Assembly (NCBI GenBank): GCA_903916135.1
Contig: CAIWVT010000413.1
Span: forward strand, 1 to 30,533
Source: an uncultured bacterium
GTDB lineage: Bacteria > Bacteroidota > Bacteroidia > Bacteroidales > CAIWKO01
DNA: 30,533 bases
Direction: 5' to 3'
Of the stretch, positions 27,803-30,533 are shown piece after piece. The notes beneath the pieces were generated by a model that saw only the letters and a program-made list of their open reading frames with translations, had not been told where the DNA came from and ran no database searches. Within the stretch, counting starts at the first letter, position 1; the number at the start of each line of letters is the position of its first letter. The position numbers were made by a program, and so were the translations under genes.

Positions 27803-28828
27803 TTACATTCCTGTGATACCTGTAAGTTTTCCATTTCTCATTGGGTCTGTACAGATAAGTTGACCGCCCATAATCATGAATCCATTTACTGCTCCTTGAT
27901 TATAAGCTCTTATCCAATTTGTCCATGTAAATGCTTTTGTAGCATTTGCTGGAGAATATTCGTAGATGTTTCCTTTGATTTGTTTATCTTCTAAAGAAAC
28001 AGCTTCACCTTCCCACCAATTCAAACCGTAGTATTTCAAATAATCTAGGTTCAATAGGTAGAAGTTTCCTGTAACGATTTTCTTATCTTTATAGATTGTC
28101 AAACCGTCCCAAATCAAACCTTTTGCTGCATAACCTGTTCCTGCATCCATATTCTTAAAATCTGAATATGTATTTCTTTGGAAAGGTTGTAGTAACTGTT
28201 CGAAATATGACCATGTTGTGTAATCTGTAATAGCCATTGAAGGTGCAACTCTCCCATCTGTAATTGAGTTATTTAACTGTCTTACTTTAAGAAGTGAAAT
28301 TGTACCCGCTGAAGCTGTTACTGTTGCGTTTAAACCTGAATAGGTTGCTCTTGAAAGTCCTCCATAAGTTGATAGTGTTGTACCATCATCTACGATACCT
28401 CCAAGTCCCATAGGAGCTTTACCTCCGAATCCTGAACCATCACCTTGGAAGAAGTTACCGATGTCATCAGCACCGTCTTGTGCTCTTGATTTCATCATAA
28501 TCTTCATAAGGTTGATTCTCTGCATAGGTGTCTTATTAACTGACAAATCAGAACCTGCAAGAGCTACGTTTGTAGCTACGAATGTAGGATAGAAAGTCAT
28601 ATTAACTGATACTGGTTGCTGTGATGTAGGTAGTTGGTCAAAACCATTAAAAGCTACTGAAGCGACGCCCTTCTGGTACTTCATCGGAAATAACATTTGA
28701 GAACCATCCCATTTCTCTGTATTTCCGAGAACTTCTCCAAAAAAGAAGTTATCTCTCAAAATCTGGTCTACCCATGCTGGAGCTAGATATTGATTTGTTG
28801 TTGTTTGGATGTTTACATTTGGACCCAA
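27803..28828 (-). CDS. Major capsid protein (HK97-like fold)
   Basis: The 341-aa length and motifs fit the major capsid proteins of short-tailed phages: QYLAPAWVDQILRDNFFFGEVLG at the start, the central DDIGNFFQGDGSGFG (E-loop region), and the A-domain strands MAITDYTTWSYFEQLL..FQRNTYSDF, LIWDGLTIYKDKKIVTGNFYLLNLDYLKY. There is no ATG; the start is TTG at 28828, overlapping the HNH reading frame by 16 bases, and the upstream frame contains no other usual start before a stop. This may reflect a homing-gene insertion at the original start. It is followed by the likely decoration genes. Confidence 0.85.
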   Translation of the reverse strand: MGPNVNIQTTTNQYLAPAWVDQILRDNFFFGEVLGNTEKWDGSQMLFPMKYQKGVASVAFNGFDQLPTSQQPVSVNMTFYPTFVATNVALAGSDLSVNKTPMQRINLMKIMMKSRAQDGADDIGNFFQGDGSGFGGKAPMGLGGIVDDGTTLSTYGGLSRATYSGLNATVTASAGTISLLKVRQLNNSITDGRVAPSMAITDYTTWSYFEQLLQPFQRNTYSDFKNMDAGTGYAAKGLIWDGLTIYKDKKIVTGNFYLLNLDYLKYYGLNWWEGEAVSLEDKQIKGNIYEYSPANATKAFTWTNWIRAYNQGAVNGFMIMGGQLICTDPMRNGKLTGITGM

Positions 28829-29332
28829 TTTATTGATTGGTATTTTATAGTTTGTGTATGTTTTCTACTATTGCAGTTTTGACATAAAGGTTGAATGTTT
28901 TTAATATCATTTAATCCTTTTAACAAAAGTGGTACGATATGGTCACGAGTAAGTTTTATCTTTGGTTCTTTTCTTTTACAACAGGGACAAGTAAAATTAA
29001 ATTTCTTTTTAACTTCATACCACTCATTGTTTGTATGAAATCCTCCATTTTCCTTAATCCTTTTATTTCTACCCATAACTTTATAGTTTGGGTTAATTTT
29101 TCTTAATCTCCTGTATTGACCTTCTCTATTTTTAATCTTATTTTCAAGAGTTTGTGGAATACCTATTTTTGCAGCAACCATTTTTTCTATATGTTCTGCT
29201 GATAATTTTATTCCTCTTAGTGGTGATATTGCTCCCAATTTAGCTAGATGTTTCGCTCATAGGTATTCCCTTATTCCAAGGGATACTGCCTTTTTTGCGA
29301 CCTGAATTTGGTCTATATCCTCCTAAGCTCAT
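28813..29332 (-). pseudogene. NUMOD3-HNH homing endonuclease, split by a frameshift
   Basis: Two overlapping-frame pieces make one gene. Piece one, 29332-29240 (ATG, 30 aa), ends with GRKKGSIPWNKGIPMSE, a NUMOD3 repeat. A +1 shift near 29250 (GAAACAT) continues as HLAKLGAISPLRGIKLSAEH, a second NUMOD3 repeat. The HNH domain follows, with Cys84-x2-Cys87, Asp99-His100, Asn114 and Cys119-x2-Cys122 (numbering in the downstream piece from a TTG at 29238). Such enzymes nick DNA and spread their own gene by homing. Its place against the capsid start is typical. The shift may be real decay, a programmed event, or a read error. Confidence 0.75.
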
Positions 29333-29338
29333 GCTCGT

Positions 29339-29367
29339 ATCGTACCATTTTTGTTGTCAATGTGCAA
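29339..29367 (-). promoter_or_regulatory. Possible promoter giving a leaderless HNH transcript
   Basis: On the minus strand TTGCAC (29362-29367), a 17-base spacer ending AATGG, and TACGAT (29339-29344). The -10 box lies only 7 bases from the ATG at 29332, so the transcript would start at the start codon. Both boxes have two or more mismatches, so support is modest. A TTGACA (29354-29359) within the spacer has poor spacing to any -10 box. Confidence 0.3.
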
Positions 29368-29410
29368 GCTAACACAAATCATTTCAATACTAATTATCTT
29401 AAACTAATAA

Positions 29411-30184
29411 TTAACTTGATAATCTGCTAAAAAATTTATCTACCGCCTTCCAAGATTTATCTCCTGATACAGGTGCTGCCGAAGCATCACTTGACCTTGA
29501 AACTGACCTTGAAGCGTATTCTTTTGCTCTAGAGTTGGAAGCTGGTTTTTTATTCATCTCTTGGAATATATTAAATGATTCCGTAAAGTCTGGATATTCT
29601 ACTATGTTTCCTTCTCCGTCTTTTGAAGAAATTCTTTGAACAAAATCTATAAAATCATTTCTTAGTTTTGAAGATTCTTTGGCATCTAGGTCAACCCCAA
29701 ATGTTTCTTGAATACTTTCAAAACCTTGTTCTACTTCATTCTCGGCTTCTTGATAAACTTCACGTTCTCTCTCCTTTTCTTGCTGGAGATATTGAAGTGC
29801 TTTTTCCGCTCCTTTGTCCTCTCTATCCATAATGACCTTTTTAAAGTCTTTAATGGCGGCTAATTTCTCTGGAGTATCGTTACCGATAATTCTTGTAAGA
29901 ACATCTGTGACTTCATCTGACTTGTCTCCGATTTCTTCTTTAAACTCTTTTTCTGCTGATGGCTTATAATCTGCCATTCTCTTACTAATTTCTTTTTCTA
30001 TGAATTTAGTAATCTTAGGGTCTTTATGGAATGGAAGTGGTTTTTCATCAACTTCTTCTTCCGAACCCTTTACCTCTTCTTTTGAACCTAAATTCTCAAA
30101 AGGGTCTTTACTCTCTTGTTTAAAAGGGTCATTTTGTTCTTCCCCTTTAACACCTTGTAGAAACTCGTCAACTTCGTTTGTCAT
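29411..30184 (-). CDS. Capsid scaffolding protein (257 aa)
   Basis: A strongly acidic, helical and charged protein (DEFLQGVKGEEQNDPFKQESKD ... KGSEEEVDEKPLPFHKDPKITKFIEKE) placed just before the capsid gene is the standard signature of a phage scaffold, which guides procapsid assembly and leaves before DNA packaging. A coiled coil is probable at about 125-150 (GAEKALQYLQQEKEREREVYQEAENEV). The C-terminus (SWKAVDKFFSRLSS) is basic and helical, as expected of the capsid-binding end. Confidence 0.75.
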   Translation of the reverse strand: MTNEVDEFLQGVKGEEQNDPFKQESKDPFENLGSKEEVKGSEEEVDEKPLPFHKDPKITKFIEKEISKRMADYKPSAEKEFKEEIGDKSDEVTDVLTRIIGNDTPEKLAAIKDFKKVIMDREDKGAEKALQYLQQEKEREREVYQEAENEVEQGFESIQETFGVDLDAKESSKLRNDFIDFVQRISSKDGEGNIVEYPDFTESFNIFQEMNKKPASNSRAKEYASRSVSRSSDASAAPVSGDKSWKAVDKFFSRLSS

Positions 30185-30191
30185 TATGTTA

Positions 30192-30284
30192 TCGGACTGA
30201 TTCAGGTTCAGCCTAGGAAACCTTTCATAACTATTAAACGCTTACACAGGACTTTGATTAACGACCTAGTCCGAGGAAAGGTCA
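30192..30284 (-). promoter_or_regulatory. Structured leader of scaffold gene
   Basis: On the minus strand TCGGACT (30284-30278) pairs with AGTCCGA (30198-30192), closing a large domain. Inside it the hairpin GGCTGA-ACCTGAA-TCAGTCC (30213-30194) lies next to the start codon and can compete for the same bases, giving two alternative folds. The same hairpin precedes the 154-aa gene at 26176. Confidence 0.5.
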
Positions 30285-30292
30285 TATCTAAC

Positions 30293-30484
30293 TTAACTAA
30301 ATAACTTACCTTCTTTTTTCATCTTTGACTTCCCAAATGCTTCATATTCTTTAGGGTATTCCTTTTGAATAGACTTGCTTTCGTGAAAAGGAAAATGACC
30401 TTTATGAGATTTTGTATAGCTAAGCATATTAGCTATTTTGTGTCCTGCCTTTTTGCTTAATGCTTTATTCTTTGCGTCTTTCAT
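30293..30484 (-). CDS. Small basic hypothetical protein (63 aa)
   Basis: Opens MKDAKNKALSKKAGHKIANML and has a Lys/His-rich helical body, ending KSKMKKEGKLFS. It is very basic and helical. It lies just upstream of the scaffold gene, where small portal-associated proteins are usual. It has an AT-rich leader without Shine-Dalgarno (AAATAATATG). Function unknown. Confidence 0.55.
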   Translation of the reverse strand: MKDAKNKALSKKAGHKIANMLSYTKSHKGHFPFHESKSIQKEYPKEYEAFGKSKMKKEGKLFS

Positions 30485-30485
30485 A

Positions 30486-30533
30486 TTATTTGCTTTTATG
30501 TTCTTTCTTCTCCGACCTTTTGCTTTCTAGGGC
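30486..30533 (-). CDS. Probable C-terminal end of an upstream gene (partial)
   Basis: An open frame of 15 codons (ALESKRSEKKEHKSK) runs from the window edge to TAA at 30486-30488, directly before the 30484 gene. The charged Lys/Glu tail is common at the end of portal or terminase genes, which normally precede the scaffold. The true identity lies outside the window. The other two frames give only shorter or stop-interrupted reads. Confidence 0.4.
   Translation of the reverse strand, partial: ALESKRSEKKEHKSK

Noticed and set aside
28813..29332. Intein or group I intron in the capsid gene
   Set aside because: There is no second capsid exon upstream of the HNH pieces and no intein block motifs; a free-standing homing gene explains the layout.

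Overview
The window looks like part of an AT-rich genome of a tailed dsDNA phage. All but one of the credible genes (a doubtful 33-codon ORF) lie on the minus strand, so transcription and the functional order run from base 30533 down to base 1. The virion gene set (scaffold, HK97-fold-like capsid, a gp11-type adaptor, a candidate propeller-like nozzle, two long alanine/glycine/asparagine-rich candidate ejection proteins, no tape measure and no contractile-tail genes) suggests a short-tailed podovirus. Terminase, portal, DNA polymerase, helicase and integrase are absent and presumably lie outside the window. Stop-codon use fits genetic code 11. The host cannot be fixed. Most genes have A/T-rich leaders without a Shine-Dalgarno sequence. 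Three good sigma70-type promoters argue against Bacteroidota. The endolysin's C-terminal peptidoglycan-binding domain resembles the type common in Patescibacteria (CPR); this is a weak inference.

Layout, read in the direction of transcription. 30533-25712: end of an upstream gene, a small basic protein, an acidic scaffold, a frameshifted NUMOD3/HNH homing endonuclease squeezed against the major capsid gene, and head decoration or fibre proteins. 25698-21719: two tandem pairs of coiled-coil plus small beta proteins, then receptor-binding fibres sharing a DENxRP repeat, and a glycine-rich adhesin. 21717-14546: nozzle-like protein, small virion protein, adaptor and two candidate internal (ejection) proteins. 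14429-10779: appendage proteins ending in a 941-residue protein with two LamG-like domains. 10753-9273: lysis cassette of a membrane-anchored protein, a papain-like endolysin and a small holin-like protein. 9272-8754 is non-coding, with hairpins and a tRNA 3'-half-like element. 8753-8174: three small genes, two of them paralogous zinc ribbons, closed by an intrinsic terminator.

Directly after that terminator stands a strong promoter (8102-8130). It opens the early unit with a compact leader that can fold into a pseudoknot and ends in a terminator-like stem with a U-run. This candidate small RNA or attenuator is the most novel item in the window. The early unit (7696-37) carries small zinc proteins, an Erf/Rad52-like annealing protein, a NinB-like recombination protein, a winged-helix regulator, a DnaD/RepO-like replication initiator (with its own promoter at 5189-5216), a pentapeptide-like repeat protein, an MT-A70 DNA adenine methyltransferase and many small ORFs. 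At the left end, three copies of a 25-bp repeat and other short repeats bracket small genes. They look like a cassette-exchange zone.

Several small genes given here (37-171, 718-852, 845-1015, 2164-2343, 3685-3858, 7082-7198, 8174-8338) were found by translating the gaps by hand. Their tight stop/start overlaps with neighbours support them.
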